Shown here: positions 19,201-29,675 of the stretch, piece by piece
Layout: every line of letters starts with the position of its first letter
Position numbering within the stretch: the stretch's first letter is position 1
Assembly (NCBI GenBank): GCA_947594855.1
Contig: CANQEL010000003.1
Coordinates: forward strand, 103,120-167,119
From: an uncultured Lachnospiraceae bacterium
GTDB taxonomy: Bacteria; Bacillota; Clostridia; Lachnospirales; Lachnospiraceae
DNA length: 64,000 nt
Direction: 5' to 3'
Made by a program: the position numbers and the translations under genes
Notes under the pieces: generated by a model
Seen by the model: the letters and a program-made list of their open reading frames with translations, nothing else
Databases searched by the model: none
What the model was told of the DNA's origin: nothing

Positions 19201-20987
19201 TTTGTTTCCTCATCTTTCGGCAATATAATATATACTGTTGTTCCTTCCCCAGGCTCACTTTCAATATGTATATCCACACTTTCGCCATAATACATATGCA
19301 TCCTCTGGAAAGCATTTTCCATTCCTACATGATATTTTTCATCATAATCGTCATAGTGCTGGAACTGTCCTGCATTAATTGCATCCACCTGCTCCTTTTT
19401 CATTCCGACCCCGTTATCTTCTATGGTTATCCTCAGCATATCGTCTGCTTTTATTGATATTCTAAGCATATGAAGCTGTTTTTTATTTTTAAAACCATGT
19501 ATTATCGAATTTTCAACAAACGGCTGAAGCAAAAGCTTATGTATATTATACTGCATTACCTGAGGCTCAACATCAATTTCAAATTTAAAAGTGTCCTTAA
19601 GCCTGGTCTGCTGCAGATATATATACTGCTTAAGCCACTCCATTTCAGTGGCAATACTGACAATTCCATTGCTGTTGCTTATGCCATACCGGAGAATTTT
19701 TCCAAGTGCGCTGATGGCATTGCTTATTTCTATCTCATCATTGTCTATCGCCATCCAGTTAATTGTATCTAATGTATTGTAAAGGAAATGCGGATTAATC
19801 CTTGCCTCCAGCGCCGTAATCTCAGCAGCCTTTTCCCTTTCAGCAAGCATTTTTTCCTTTTCCATGGACACTTCAAGCTGGTCAAGCATATCATTCAGAT
19901 GGTCTGCTATAGCCGCAAGTTCCGTAGGCATTCTTGATGTAGTCTCTATACGTACATTCATATCGCCTTTTTCAATAAGATGCATTTTTCTGGCTATCCG
20001 GTCCACATGCGACATAAGATATCTGGTAGTAAAAAGCACTATTATTATAACAAGTACAGCCGAACCAACCGCCATGGAAACAACCATCTGCTGTATCTGT
20101 ACAATTTCTTCATTATATCGGTTTGTAACTGATACATTAACAATATCCCATCCCAGTTTAGCATCATGCTGTACTTCATAAGACAGATTCTCCGCCTTCA
20201 ATACTCCTGTCTTTTGTACGAATTTTATATACGAGTCATTCGTAAGTCCTATATCTTCTGCTAAATACTGCGAATCTTCATATGAAATAACACGGCCGCT
20301 GCCATCAACCAGAAATGTAACCATATCTTTCCGTTTATAGCCGCTCGGATTACATATTTTTTCAAGAAGCTGTTCATCTATGCTTACTATTACAACAGCC
20401 CGCTTTTCTTCAACACCGGCCTTGTAAAGCATGGAGTGTGCCATATGGAATAAATAATATTTTTTATTTGGCCCTGTTTTTGCATATTCTGTTGATAAAT
20501 ATACATTCTCATCACTGTCAGATACCATATCATACATTTCAGACAGAGTCATTGAATACTCATGTAGCCAGAACGGATTATATGAAAAAGGCGTAACCCT
20601 GTCATAAAAAAAAGACTGATTATTTTCATTCACTATAGTAATTGACATAATATAGTCTTTTGTATTTAAAAGATTACGCAGCTCCTGTCTTATATCGGAC
20701 TTTATCTGATTCTTATCCTCAGATATATTATATTCTGCAAGCATCTCTTTAAGCGTCTCATCTGAATAAATCTGGCGCATTACATCACTGTATGAATCGG
20801 TCCACGTATCAAGCGATGTTTCTATATGAGAAAGGTTAGCGCGCGTGAGCTCCCTTGTATTCCGCTGTATTATATCAAGATATCTGTTATACATTATCAG
20901 GTCAATAATAAGTATCGGTATCAACGCAGCAAAAAGCATCGAAATTAACAGTCTTCCCCGTAAGCTGCCAAATCTGCGTCTTAACAT
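19197..20987 (-). CDS. YesM-type sensor histidine kinase
   Basis: A 596-aa membrane sensor. TM1 (about 10-33, LLISMLFAALIPILIIDLIM), an extracytoplasmic sensing domain of about 260 residues (dCache-like in size), TM2 (about 300-323), a HAMP domain, the His_kinase box EARINPHFLYNTLDTINWM carrying the phospho-accepting His, and an HATPase domain with DNGVGM and GEGTTVYIILP. This architecture is the LytS/YesM family that partners YesN regulators. RBS GGGAGG lies upstream of the ATG. It is divergent from the AraC regulator gene, and the two share a 124-bp promoter region. Confidence 0.94.
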   Translation of the reverse strand: MLRRRFGSLRGRLLISMLFAALIPILIIDLIMYNRYLDIIQRNTRELTRANLSHIETSLDTWTDSYSDVMRQIYSDETLKEMLAEYNISEDKNQIKSDIRQELRNLLNTKDYIMSITIVNENNQSFFYDRVTPFSYNPFWLHEYSMTLSEMYDMVSDSDENVYLSTEYAKTGPNKKYYLFHMAHSMLYKAGVEEKRAVVIVSIDEQLLEKICNPSGYKRKDMVTFLVDGSGRVISYEDSQYLAEDIGLTNDSYIKFVQKTGVLKAENLSYEVQHDAKLGWDIVNVSVTNRYNEEIVQIQQMVVSMAVGSAVLVIIIVLFTTRYLMSHVDRIARKMHLIEKGDMNVRIETTSRMPTELAAIADHLNDMLDQLEVSMEKEKMLAEREKAAEITALEARINPHFLYNTLDTINWMAIDNDEIEISNAISALGKILRYGISNSNGIVSIATEMEWLKQYIYLQQTRLKDTFKFEIDVEPQVMQYNIHKLLLQPFVENSIIHGFKNKKQLHMLRISIKADDMLRITIEDNGVGMKKEQVDAINAGQFQHYDDYDEKYHVGMENAFQRMHMYYGESVDIHIESEPGEGTTVYIILPKDEETK

Positions 20988-21031
20988 AAAGATACCTCCC
21001 GATTTTATTCTATAGATACAATTATAGTCTA

Positions 21032-21060
21032 TTGACCTGTATATAAATATGTATTATAAT
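21032..21060 (+). promoter_or_regulatory. Sigma-A type promoter for the AraC regulator
   Basis: TTGACC (21032-21037), a 17-bp spacer and a perfect TATAAT (21055-21060) lie 52 nt upstream of the ATG at 21112. An opposing TATAAT (plus-strand ATTATA, 21021-21026) could serve the divergent sensor kinase gene. Confidence 0.75.
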
Positions 21061-21111
21061 CGTATTTATATAGATAATTTTCTTATAAATATTGTCAGGC
21101 GGAATACTATA

Positions 21112-21927
21112 ATGAATGAAATAATATTAAACAATCAGACTCTTCCTATCGTTTTAAATGCCGGATTTGCAGAAAAACTTCCTGAAAATATGACAAAGGC
21201 AGATTCATCTGATTATCATATTATGCTGTATATTATAAACGGAAAGATATCAATAACCGAAGAAGGCATTACTTACAATATAAAAAGCGGAGATATTATT
21301 TTTCTAAGGCGGAATCTTAATATACGTATTAATACTTACGGGAAATCTGGAATACACCTGTACTACTTTTTCTTTTATATGAAACAGGAGCCGGAAACGT
21401 TTCCTGAGCTTGCAAAGTCATACACTGTTCCAAAAACGCTTGAAGGAATATCCGGTTCTGTATTAGATATTAAAATTCATGATTATGCAGTATATTTCCA
21501 AAATTCCCATGAGTCGTCTGCACTTGCAGTTAATACTTCTTTTTATGACATTTTATCCGAATGTATTAAACTGAACCGTGAGTACCATTCATTTCAGAAC
21601 AACCTGTCTGACGAGATAAAAAATTATCTCAGGGAATATGCTGACAAACCTCTCAACACAAGAGATATGGAAAAACGTTTTTATCTTACATATAAATATA
21701 TGGGAACAGCATTTAAGAAAAGTACAGGCTCAACCATACTGCAGTATCATACCGACTTGAGAATGAAACAGGCGCACAGGCTGCTCACCACAACATTTTA
21801 CAGTATAGACGAGATAAGCAGACAGCTTGGTTACTCTGACGCATTGTATTTCAGCAGGGTTTTCAAAAAATATTACGGCCAGTCTCCGCAGATATACCGC
21901 AAAGCGCACAGAAAGCCACAAAATTAA
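21112..21927 (+). CDS. AraC-family transcriptional regulator with cupin sensor domain
   Basis: A 271-aa one-component regulator: an N-terminal cupin-like beta-barrel (about 20-100, with YNIKSGDIIFLRRNLNIRI) and two C-terminal HTH motifs (NTRDMEKRFYLTYKYMGTAFKK; SIDEISRQLGYSDALYFSRVFKKYYG). I chose ATG 21112 rather than the ORF-track start because the strong promoter at 21032-21060 would begin transcription after the earlier codon; the SD is weak (AGGCGG). Lying divergent to the YesM kinase, it probably regulates a sugar gene set, perhaps this one. The ligand is unknown. Confidence 0.88.
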   Translation: MNEIILNNQTLPIVLNAGFAEKLPENMTKADSSDYHIMLYIINGKISITEEGITYNIKSGDIIFLRRNLNIRINTYGKSGIHLYYFFFYMKQEPETFPELAKSYTVPKTLEGISGSVLDIKIHDYAVYFQNSHESSALAVNTSFYDILSECIKLNREYHSFQNNLSDEIKNYLREYADKPLNTRDMEKRFYLTYKYMGTAFKKSTGSTILQYHTDLRMKQAHRLLTTTFYSIDEISRQLGYSDALYFSRVFKKYYGQSPQIYRKAHRKPQN

Positions 21928-21953
21928 ACCCATACATCCGCAACAAATATTAT

Positions 21954-22889
21954 TCAGCCGAGGCATAACCATATTACAGCCGGTATCGTAATGATTGCCG
22001 CCAAAGTCGTAAGAAATATTCCTTTTGCCGCCATTTTTTCATCCCTTTTATATTCCGTTGCAAAAAGCACCGCGGTATTTGCGACCGGCATAGCAACAAG
22101 TATAAGAGTAATGGCAGCTACCGTATCATTATGTATAAAATACCTGATGACAGGCCACGAAAGGAGCGGAAGCACAAGCTGTCTTATGAATGTGTATATG
22201 TATATTCTTATATCACCAAGCATCTCACGTATATTCATCATTGCAAGGCTTGCTCCCACAAGCATCATTGCAAGCGGTGACGTAAGGCCGCCAACCGATT
22301 CAAACACTTCCATTATTACTCCCGGAACGGGAATCTCAAGAAGAAATATTATTACCGAGACAAAACAGCATAATATACCCGGATTAAGAAGTTTTTTCAA
22401 ATTCAGAACGGGAACGCCGTTATCATTTTCTTTAGGATAATTTATCAGAACAACTCCCATAGTAAACACACATATATTAAATACGCAGTTAAAAACCGCC
22501 GCATAGAATACCCCTTCAGTTCCATAAAGCGCATCAGCCACAGGAAATCCCATAAAACCTACATTAGAAAAAACTGTCATGAACATGTACAGGCCCTGAA
22601 GCGGTTTTTTTACACGCAGAACAAATGTGATGATTAATCCGGCAACCGGAAGAAGTATGTACATGGCTGCTGCAATTATAAACAGCTCCCCAAGCATATC
22701 TCTCTTTTCCGCACCCGCATTCTCTATAAAGGAATGGATAATGAGCGCCGGCGTGGTTACATAAAGAAGTATCTTTGTAAGATGTACCCTTGTATGGTCA
22801 TCAAGCATCTTCACTTTATATAAGAAATAACCGACACACATTATCAGAAAAAGTTTTATCATCTGCAGCAGCACTACTGTAATACTCAT
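21954..22889 (-). CDS. AEC-family (auxin efflux carrier-like) transporter
   Basis: A 311-aa membrane protein with about ten hydrophobic helices in two five-helix halves. Typical features are VGYFLYKVKMLDDHTRVHLTKILLYVTTPALIIHSF at the N-terminus, FSNVGFMGFPVADALYG, LTSPLAMMLVGASLAMM and AMPVANTAVLFATEY. Members move organic acids such as malate or act as general efflux carriers; the substrate is not predictable here. SD GGAG lies 8 nt before ATG 22889. It converges with the AraC regulator gene, with only 26 nt between stops, and follows clpB by 17 nt. Confidence 0.88.
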   Translation of the reverse strand: MSITVVLLQMIKLFLIMCVGYFLYKVKMLDDHTRVHLTKILLYVTTPALIIHSFIENAGAEKRDMLGELFIIAAAMYILLPVAGLIITFVLRVKKPLQGLYMFMTVFSNVGFMGFPVADALYGTEGVFYAAVFNCVFNICVFTMGVVLINYPKENDNGVPVLNLKKLLNPGILCCFVSVIIFLLEIPVPGVIMEVFESVGGLTSPLAMMLVGASLAMMNIREMLGDIRIYIYTFIRQLVLPLLSWPVIRYFIHNDTVAAITLILVAMPVANTAVLFATEYKRDEKMAAKGIFLTTLAAIITIPAVIWLCLG

Positions 22890-22906
22890 ATCATATTCTC
22901 CGTATC

Positions 22907-25495
22907 TTAGTCATTCACCTGCTTTCTTATTCCAAGTCCGTCAGGCGTCCTGTCCAAGTATACCACACTTTCGGGATTTATGTCACCTGAAAGCATTGCT
23001 CTTGCAAGAACAGTTTCAATATTTTTCTGCATATACCTTTTTAATGGTCTTGCGCCATATACCGGGTCATATGCCTGATTTACGATATATTCTTTAGCTT
23101 CGTCTGATACTTCAAGAACAATCTCTTTATCTGCAATCCTTTTATTAATATCTTTAATAATAAGCTCTATTATATCAGATATATTATTTTTAGTAAGTGG
23201 CTTAAACATAACTATTTCATCAAGCCTGTTAATAAATTCAGGCCTGAACGAGCTCTTCAGCAGATTATTCACGGCATCTTCACATTCTTTATTGATATTA
23301 CCTTCATTATCTATTCCGTTAAGCAGATATTCGGAGCCGAGATTTGATGTCATAATAAGTATTGTATTTTTAAAATCTACAGTTCTTCCCTGTGAATCCG
23401 TTATTCTTCCGTCGTCAAGTATCTGAAGCATTATATTAAATACATCAGGATGCGCTTTTTCAACTTCATCAAATAATATGACTGAATAAGGTTTTCTTCT
23501 TACCGCTTCAGTAAGCTGACCGCCTTCATCATATCCTACATATCCCGGAGGCGCTCCGATAAGTCTTGATACCGAAAATTTTTCCATATATTCACTCATA
23601 TCAATCCTTATCATACTCTGCTCATTATCAAACAGACACTCTGCAAGGCTTTTTGAAAGTTCAGTCTTTCCAACTCCTGTCGGGCCAAGGAACAAAAATG
23701 AACCAATAGGTTTACGTGGGTCTTTAATCCCTGCCTTTGAGCGAAGTATTGCTTCTGATACTCTCGTAACTGCATCATCCTGTCCAATCACCCTTTTATG
23801 AAGCTCTTTATCAAGATTAAGCGTTTTGGTCCTTTCGCTCTCCGTAAGTCTTGTTACAGGAATCTGAGTCCACCTTGAAACTATAGAGGCTATTTCTTCC
23901 TCTGTAACGCTTTCCTTAATAAGTTCTGAAGTCTGTCCGTCACCTGCCTCGGAGGCATGAAGTTTCTTTTCAAGTTCGGGAATAATTCCATATTGAATTT
24001 CTGCGGCTTTGTTGTAATCCGAACTTCTTTTGGCTATTTCGAGTTCTTTCTTCCGCTGTTCAAGCTCTTCCTTTACTTTGCTTGTGCGTTCTACCATACT
24101 TTTTGCGACATCCCATTTTGCTTTCATGCCTGCAAAACTCTCTCTTGCATCCGAAAGCTCTTTTCTTATAACTTCAAGCCTTTCTTTACTCAGATTATCC
24201 TCCTCTTTTGTAAGGGCGGTCTCTTCAATCTCAAGCTGTATTATCTTTCTCTGCAGGTCTTCAAGTTCTGCCGGCATTGAATCAAGCTGCGTCTTTATAA
24301 GCGCGCACGCCTCGTCTACAAGGTCAATCGCCTTATCCGGAAGGAACCTGTCCGTAATATACCTGTCGGATAATACCGCCGCTGATACTATTGCAGAGTC
24401 TGATATCTTTACTCCATGGAAAACCTCATATCTTTCCTTAAGTCCTCGGAGTATGGATATTGCCTCCTCCACGGTAGGCTCATCTACCATTACAGGCTGA
24501 AAACGTCTCTCAAGCGCTGCATCTTTTTCTATATACTGCCTGTATTCATTAAGCGTTGTCGCGCCTATACAGTGAAGCTCACCCCTTGCAAGCATCGGCT
24601 TAAGCATATTACCCGCATCCATCGCGCCGTCAGTTTTTCCTGCGCCTACAATCGTGTGAAGTTCATCAATAAAAAGTATAATTTCCCCTGAACTGTCTTT
24701 TACTTCATTAAGTACTGCCTTAAGTCTTTCTTCAAATTCACCTCTGTATTTGGCGCCTGCCACAAGAGCCCCCATATCCAGCGCAAACAGCTTTTTATTT
24801 TTCAGTCCCTCAGGAATATCTCCCCTCACTATACGCTGTGCAAGTCCCTCAACTACTGCCGTTTTTCCTACTCCGGGCTCGCCTATAAGCACCGGATTAT
24901 TTTTGGTTTTACGTGATAATATCCTTATTATATTCCTTATCTCGTCATCCCTGCCTATTACCGGGTCAAGTTTCTGCTTTTTTGCCTGTTCTACAAGGTC
25001 ATAACCATATTTGGCAAGCACATCATACGTATCTTCAGGATTGTCCGTATTGACCGACTGGTTTCCTCTTACCTGCGAAAGCACCTGAAGAAATGCATCC
25101 CTTGTAATATTAAATTCCTTAAGAAGCGACTTAACATCACTGTCTCCATGCTTCATAAGACTCAGGAATATATGCTCTACCGATACGTAACTGTCCTTCA
25201 TGGCGTTGGCTTCATCTTCTGCATGTGTCAGTACTGCATTAAGTTCTCTACCTACAAATGGTTCTCCGCCCGATACCTTAGGTCTTTTTCTTATAAGTCC
25301 GCCAACCTGCGCTTCAAACACTTCCGTCTGTATATCCATTTTCTTAAGAAGGTCCTTTATAAGGCTTTCATCAATAGTAATGAGCGCGTACAAAAGATGT
25401 GCTGTGGCAATCTCCTGATTACCATATTCATCCGCCAAAGTGGCAGACATATTGACTGCTTCCATTGATTTTTGCGTGAATTTTTTTACGTTCAT
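22907..25495 (-). CDS. clpB: ClpB protein disaggregase
   Basis: An 862-aa Hsp100 AAA+ ATPase that rescues aggregated proteins together with DnaK. Domain order: N-terminal Clp repeats (about 1-145), AAA1 with Walker A GEPGVGKT and Walker [15 protein letters not shown], coiled-coil M domain (about 400-520, rich in Glu/Lys), AAA2 with [10 protein letters not shown] and [16 protein letters not shown], and the C-terminal domain ([13 protein letters not shown]). The M domain and absence of a ClpP-docking IGF loop favour ClpB over ClpC/A. AAGGAGG lies 9 nt upstream of the ATG. I see no CIRCE or CtsR operator in the short upstream gap. Confidence 0.95.
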   Translation of the reverse strand: MNVKKFTQKSMEAVNMSATLADEYGNQEIATAHLLYALITIDESLIKDLLKKMDIQTEVFEAQVGGLIRKRPKVSGGEPFVGRELNAVLTHAEDEANAMKDSYVSVEHIFLSLMKHGDSDVKSLLKEFNITRDAFLQVLSQVRGNQSVNTDNPEDTYDVLAKYGYDLVEQAKKQKLDPVIGRDDEIRNIIRILSRKTKNNPVLIGEPGVGKTAVVEGLAQRIVRGDIPEGLKNKKLFALDMGALVAGAKYRGEFEERLKAVLNEVKDSSGEIILFIDELHTIVGAGKTDGAMDAGNMLKPMLARGELHCIGATTLNEYRQYIEKDAALERRFQPVMVDEPTVEEAISILRGLKERYEVFHGVKISDSAIVSAAVLSDRYITDRFLPDKAIDLVDEACALIKTQLDSMPAELEDLQRKIIQLEIEETALTKEEDNLSKERLEVIRKELSDARESFAGMKAKWDVAKSMVERTSKVKEELEQRKKELEIAKRSSDYNKAAEIQYGIIPELEKKLHASEAGDGQTSELIKESVTEEEIASIVSRWTQIPVTRLTESERTKTLNLDKELHKRVIGQDDAVTRVSEAILRSKAGIKDPRKPIGSFLFLGPTGVGKTELSKSLAECLFDNEQSMIRIDMSEYMEKFSVSRLIGAPPGYVGYDEGGQLTEAVRRKPYSVILFDEVEKAHPDVFNIMLQILDDGRITDSQGRTVDFKNTILIMTSNLGSEYLLNGIDNEGNINKECEDAVNNLLKSSFRPEFINRLDEIVMFKPLTKNNISDIIELIIKDINKRIADKEIVLEVSDEAKEYIVNQAYDPVYGARPLKRYMQKNIETVLARAMLSGDINPESVVYLDRTPDGLGIRKQVND

Positions 25496-25564
25496 ACATA
25501 GCCCTCCTTCAAATTTTATATATTTGTTTTATATGTTCTATCCCAACTATAACACCGTATTAAT

Positions 25565-25604
25565 AAAAATGCAACCACTTTTTATTATGGCTGCATTTTT
25601 TTAT
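25565..25604 (-). terminator. Terminator after leuS
   Basis: AAATGCAGCCA and TGGTTGCATTT (minus strand) form a near-perfect stem followed by TTATT, between the leuS stop and clpB. T-runs on both sides suggest it may work bidirectionally. Confidence 0.6.
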
Positions 25605-25614
25605 TTCTATTAAT

Positions 25615-28026
25615 CTATTTCTGTACTATATTGACTATTCTTCCCGGTACATAAATTTCTTTGACAATATTTCCGGTAAGCTTGCCTGAAACTGCTTCTT
25701 TTGCTGCGCTTATGGCTTCTTCTTTAGATGCGGAAGCAGGAATCTCTACGGTATTTTTGGTCTTACCGTTAATCTGTACGGCAATCTCGATAGTATCTTC
25801 CACCATTTTGGCTTCATCATACTCAGGCCACTTTTCATCAAATATACTGCCGGTATGTCCGTATTGCTCCCATATCTCCGATGCTACATGAGGCGTAAAC
25901 GGCGCAAGAAGTATCGTCATTGTCTCTATAAGCTCTTTATCAATTCCGCCCTGTTTCTTTGCAACCTCATACATTTTATTGTTGTATTCCATGAATCCGC
26001 TGACAACAGTATTAAGGCTGAACGCTTCAAGCCTTGTGGTTATATCTTTTATAAGCCTGTGACGTATTTTTACCGTCTCATCAGTAGGAGCCATGCCCTT
26101 ATCCTTATTGTCCATTGCAAGCTTCCAGAAACGGTTTATGAATCTGTATACGCCGTCTATTCCCCTGTCGTCCCACTCGGAATCAAGTTCAGGCGGTCCT
26201 ACAAAAAGTTCATACAGACGAAGCGAATCACATCCGTAATCGTTTACAAGTTCATCAGGCGATACGACATTGCCCTTTGACTTACTCATCTTGGCTCCGT
26301 CTTTTCCAATCATTCCCTGATTGAACAGCCTTGTAAACGGCTCCTTGAAATTAATCACTCCTATATCATACAGGAACTTGGTATAGAATCGCGAATACAA
26401 AAGATGCAGCACGGCATGTTCAACGCCGCCTATATACATATCAACAGGCAGATATTTCTCAGCCTTTTCTTTGGACACAAGTTCCTTATTATTTTTATTA
26501 TCGACATATCGCAGGAAATACCATGACGAACCTGCCCACTGCGGCATTGTATTGGTTTCACGTTTTGCCGGCGCACCACAGCACGGGCATGTAGTATTTA
26601 CCCATTCCTCTATGTCTGCAAGAGGCGATTCTCCCGTTCCTGTAGGCTGATAACTTTCAACCTCAGGAAGAAGAAGCGGAAGCTCTTCCTCAGGCACAGG
26701 CACTGCGCCGCACTTCGGGCAGTGAACTATAGGAATCGGTTCGCCCCAATAACGCTGTCTTGAAAATACCCAGTCACGGAGCTTGTAATTAACTGTCTTT
26801 CTTCCAAATCCCTTTTTCTCAATCATCTCAGGCGCTTCCTTTTTAAGCACCGATGATTCCATTCCGTTCCACTCGCCGGAGTTAATCATTGTTCCTGAAG
26901 CTTCGGTATAAGCTTCAGTCATATTCTCTATTTCTTTACCGTCTTTTGCTATAACCTGTATAATAGGTATTCCGAACTTGGTTGCAAACTCAAAGTCCCT
27001 GTCATCATGCGCAGGAACACACATAATAGCTCCTGTTCCGTAATCTGCAAGAACATAGTCCGACAGCCAGATAGGAATCTTCTCATTATTAAGCGGATTA
27101 ATCGCATAACTTCCCGTAAATACACCTGTCTTTTCCTTATCCTGAAGCCTGTCTACGGAGGATTTCATTGAAGCTTTATATATATAATCCTCTACAAGCG
27201 CTTTGTTCTCTTCTGTCGCAAGACTCTTTGCAAGTTCATGTTCAGGCGCAAGAACCATAAAGGTTGCTCCATACAATGTATCCGGGCGGGTAGTATATAC
27301 GGTAATTACATCGCTTTTGCCATCTACTTTAAAATCAACCTCGGCGCCGTAACTTTTGCCTATCCAGTCAGTCTGCATTTTCTTTACCTTTTCAGGCCAG
27401 TCAAGGTCTTTAAGGTCTTCAAGCAGTCTGTCCGCATACTTGGTAATCTTAAGCATCCACTGTTTAAGATTCTTCTTCGTAACCTGCGCACCGCACCTTT
27501 CGCAGCAGCCGTTTACAACCTCTTCATTTGCAAGTCCTGTTTTACATGAAGGGCACCAGTTGATTGGCATTTCTTTCTCATACGCAAGCCCTTCCTTAAA
27601 CATCTTTACAAATATCCACTGTGTCCATTTGTAAAACTCAGGGTCTGTAGTATTCACTTCCATATCCCAGTCATATATTGCAGATATCTCATTAATCTGT
27701 CTCTTTATATTGCTTACATTTTCAGCCGTGGATTTTTTAGGGTGTACTCCCATCTTAATTGCATAATTTTCTGCCGGAAGTCCAAATGCATCCCAGCCCA
27801 TAGGATGAATCAGGTAATATCCCTGAAGCATTTTATACCTGCTCCACACGTCAGATATAACATATCCTCTCCAGTGTCCTACATGAAGTCCGCTTCCCGA
27901 AGGATACGGGAACATATCCAGACAGTAATATTTGGGTTTCTTACCGTCATCCACATTAACCGGATTCTTTTTCCAGTTATCACGCCATTTCCGTTCTATT
28001 TCCTTATGATTGTAGGGTGTTGCCAT
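25615..28026 (-). CDS. leuS: Leucyl-tRNA synthetase
   Basis: Charges tRNA-Leu. The 803-aa protein has the class I signatures HVGH (residues 48-51 within FPYPSGSGLHVGHWRGY) and KMSKSKGN, a CP1 editing insertion (TTRPDTLYGATFMVLAPEHEL; GTGAIMCVPAHDDRDFEFA) and a zinc-type segment (CPSCKTGLANEEVVNGCCERCG). ATG 28026 has GGAGG 8 nt upstream, and the ORF-track extension of 25 residues is leader. The gene follows the L,D-transpeptidase gene by only 22 nt with no room for a T-box, unusual for an aminoacyl-tRNA synthetase gene in Firmicutes. Confidence 0.97.
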   Translation of the reverse strand: MATPYNHKEIERKWRDNWKKNPVNVDDGKKPKYYCLDMFPYPSGSGLHVGHWRGYVISDVWSRYKMLQGYYLIHPMGWDAFGLPAENYAIKMGVHPKKSTAENVSNIKRQINEISAIYDWDMEVNTTDPEFYKWTQWIFVKMFKEGLAYEKEMPINWCPSCKTGLANEEVVNGCCERCGAQVTKKNLKQWMLKITKYADRLLEDLKDLDWPEKVKKMQTDWIGKSYGAEVDFKVDGKSDVITVYTTRPDTLYGATFMVLAPEHELAKSLATEENKALVEDYIYKASMKSSVDRLQDKEKTGVFTGSYAINPLNNEKIPIWLSDYVLADYGTGAIMCVPAHDDRDFEFATKFGIPIIQVIAKDGKEIENMTEAYTEASGTMINSGEWNGMESSVLKKEAPEMIEKKGFGRKTVNYKLRDWVFSRQRYWGEPIPIVHCPKCGAVPVPEEELPLLLPEVESYQPTGTGESPLADIEEWVNTTCPCCGAPAKRETNTMPQWAGSSWYFLRYVDNKNNKELVSKEKAEKYLPVDMYIGGVEHAVLHLLYSRFYTKFLYDIGVINFKEPFTRLFNQGMIGKDGAKMSKSKGNVVSPDELVNDYGCDSLRLYELFVGPPELDSEWDDRGIDGVYRFINRFWKLAMDNKDKGMAPTDETVKIRHRLIKDITTRLEAFSLNTVVSGFMEYNNKMYEVAKKQGGIDKELIETMTILLAPFTPHVASEIWEQYGHTGSIFDEKWPEYDEAKMVEDTIEIAVQINGKTKNTVEIPASASKEEAISAAKEAVSGKLTGNIVKEIYVPGRIVNIVQK

Positions 28027-28048
28027 TTTTAATTCCTCCATAAGATAA

Positions 28049-29506
28049 TTATTGTATTGTAAGCGCTCCCGGCGAAACATCGCTCTGTGTGCTGTCCTCA
28101 TTTACCGTAACCGTAACCTGTGATGTAAGAACTGCACCATTTGCCGTCGCTCCACCTGCAGTAACAGTAATAACTGCCGTTCCTTGTGACACTCCGGTAA
28201 CATTACCTGCTGCATCTACCGATGCCACCGCAGAATCGGAAGATACATAAGTATAATTTAATGAATCCTGTCCTGTTGCGTCTGCTGGTAACAGCGTACA
28301 TAGCACTCTCGTTACTTCACCTTTATTAATTGTACTTTTTTCCAGACCGGCTGCCATAGCGTCTGCATACTTTCTTACATGTATCTGACATTCTGTCTTT
28401 ACGCCCGAACCGTCTTTGGATAATGCGGTTATAACAGCATCGCCCGGAGCGACTGCATTAACTTTTCCTTTATTATTAACGGTTGCAACCGCCGGATTTG
28501 AAGATACAAATGTAAGGTCTTTAATAGACGCTTTCTTAGGTTTATACGAAGCAAGTTTAAGTTTACAGCTTTGATTATAACCCATATACATATATACGTT
28601 ATTTTTATTAAGGCTTATGGATGTAAGGTTAATCTTGTTAAGCACGGTATATTTTACTTTAAGCGACGCTTTTCTTCCAATTTCGTCAACCAGCTTAAAT
28701 CTTACTTTATATACGCCTTTTTTCAACGTATTTATTTTCTTTACTTTAACGTATTTCCCTTTTTCTGCCTTATACTGTATAGTATAGGTCACTTTGTCAT
28801 TTACGTCAAACCCTGTCGTATTCTTAGCTGTGATTGTTTTAAGAAGGTTAAAAGAAGAATTGTATTTTATATAAGTACTTCCTTTTTTACCTTTCGCCAT
28901 TTTAATTGATGGTTTTTTCTTATTATAAGGATTGGCAGGATTAGTCACATCCGTAGGGTCCCATCCGCTTCCTGCCGGAAGTTTAATTGACTCAGGCTTG
29001 CCTAAAGGTCCCGGGTCTTTTGAAGCATATATTTCAACAGGGGTTCCTGACGGACAATTATCATATATCCATTTGGCATCCCTTACATTTAACCTTACGC
29101 ATCCATGCGAAGCCATACTTCCGAGCCTGTTATACTGTGTATTTGACAGCGTTGCCGGATTTCCGTTCTGGTAATACCATACAGAATGGAATAATATATG
29201 CCCTGTAATCCTTGAACAATACTGGCCGTATACAGGACCCTCCAGCTCATGCCAGCGTATCTTTTCCTTAAGTCCAAATGTACCATACGGCGTCGCAGAA
29301 CCTACGGAGCATATCATTGCCTTGTACGGCTTATACTCTCCTTTGGAATTTATCTTATATATAGTAACGCAGTTCTGCTGCTTGTTTATCTTTATCCGGT
29401 ATACAGATGCCGCCTCCGAATCTGAAGTATTTATAAACACTCCCGCAATCATAACAAAAACCGTCATAATAAACACAATACTACAATTTATAAGTTTCTT
29501 TTTCAT
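28049..29506 (-). CDS. Secreted L,D-transpeptidase (YkuD) with Big2 domains
   Basis: A 485-aa cell-wall enzyme. N-terminal signal peptide or anchor (KKLINCSIVFIMTVFVMIAGVF), then a YkuD catalytic domain (about 33-160) with HSVWYYQNG and the active-site motif SHGCVRLNVRDA (Cys136). Such enzymes make 3-3 peptidoglycan crosslinks or attach proteins to the wall. The C-terminal half contains Ig-like domains, including two Big2-type repeats (KKASIKDLTFVSSNPAVATVNNKGKV; YVSSDSAVASVDAAGNVTGVS). ATG 29506 has AAAGG 9 nt upstream. It appears cotranscribed with leuS. Confidence 0.93.
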   Translation of the reverse strand: MKKKLINCSIVFIMTVFVMIAGVFINTSDSEAASVYRIKINKQQNCVTIYKINSKGEYKPYKAMICSVGSATPYGTFGLKEKIRWHELEGPVYGQYCSRITGHILFHSVWYYQNGNPATLSNTQYNRLGSMASHGCVRLNVRDAKWIYDNCPSGTPVEIYASKDPGPLGKPESIKLPAGSGWDPTDVTNPANPYNKKKPSIKMAKGKKGSTYIKYNSSFNLLKTITAKNTTGFDVNDKVTYTIQYKAEKGKYVKVKKINTLKKGVYKVRFKLVDEIGRKASLKVKYTVLNKINLTSISLNKNNVYMYMGYNQSCKLKLASYKPKKASIKDLTFVSSNPAVATVNNKGKVNAVAPGDAVITALSKDGSGVKTECQIHVRKYADAMAAGLEKSTINKGEVTRVLCTLLPADATGQDSLNYTYVSSDSAVASVDAAGNVTGVSQGTAVITVTAGGATANGAVLTSQVTVTVNEDSTQSDVSPGALTIQ

Positions 29507-29675
29507 AATAACAGACCTTTCTGATACTGACTTAGCATGCTGCCTTTTAAACAATTACTATATCAATATGTTATTTTTATGTCAAGTTTTCCTATAATAT
29601 TTCTTACCCGTCATGAATACACATATATCAGATTAAAGTTATCCTGTCTGATACAGGATTGCCGGAGGTATAATT

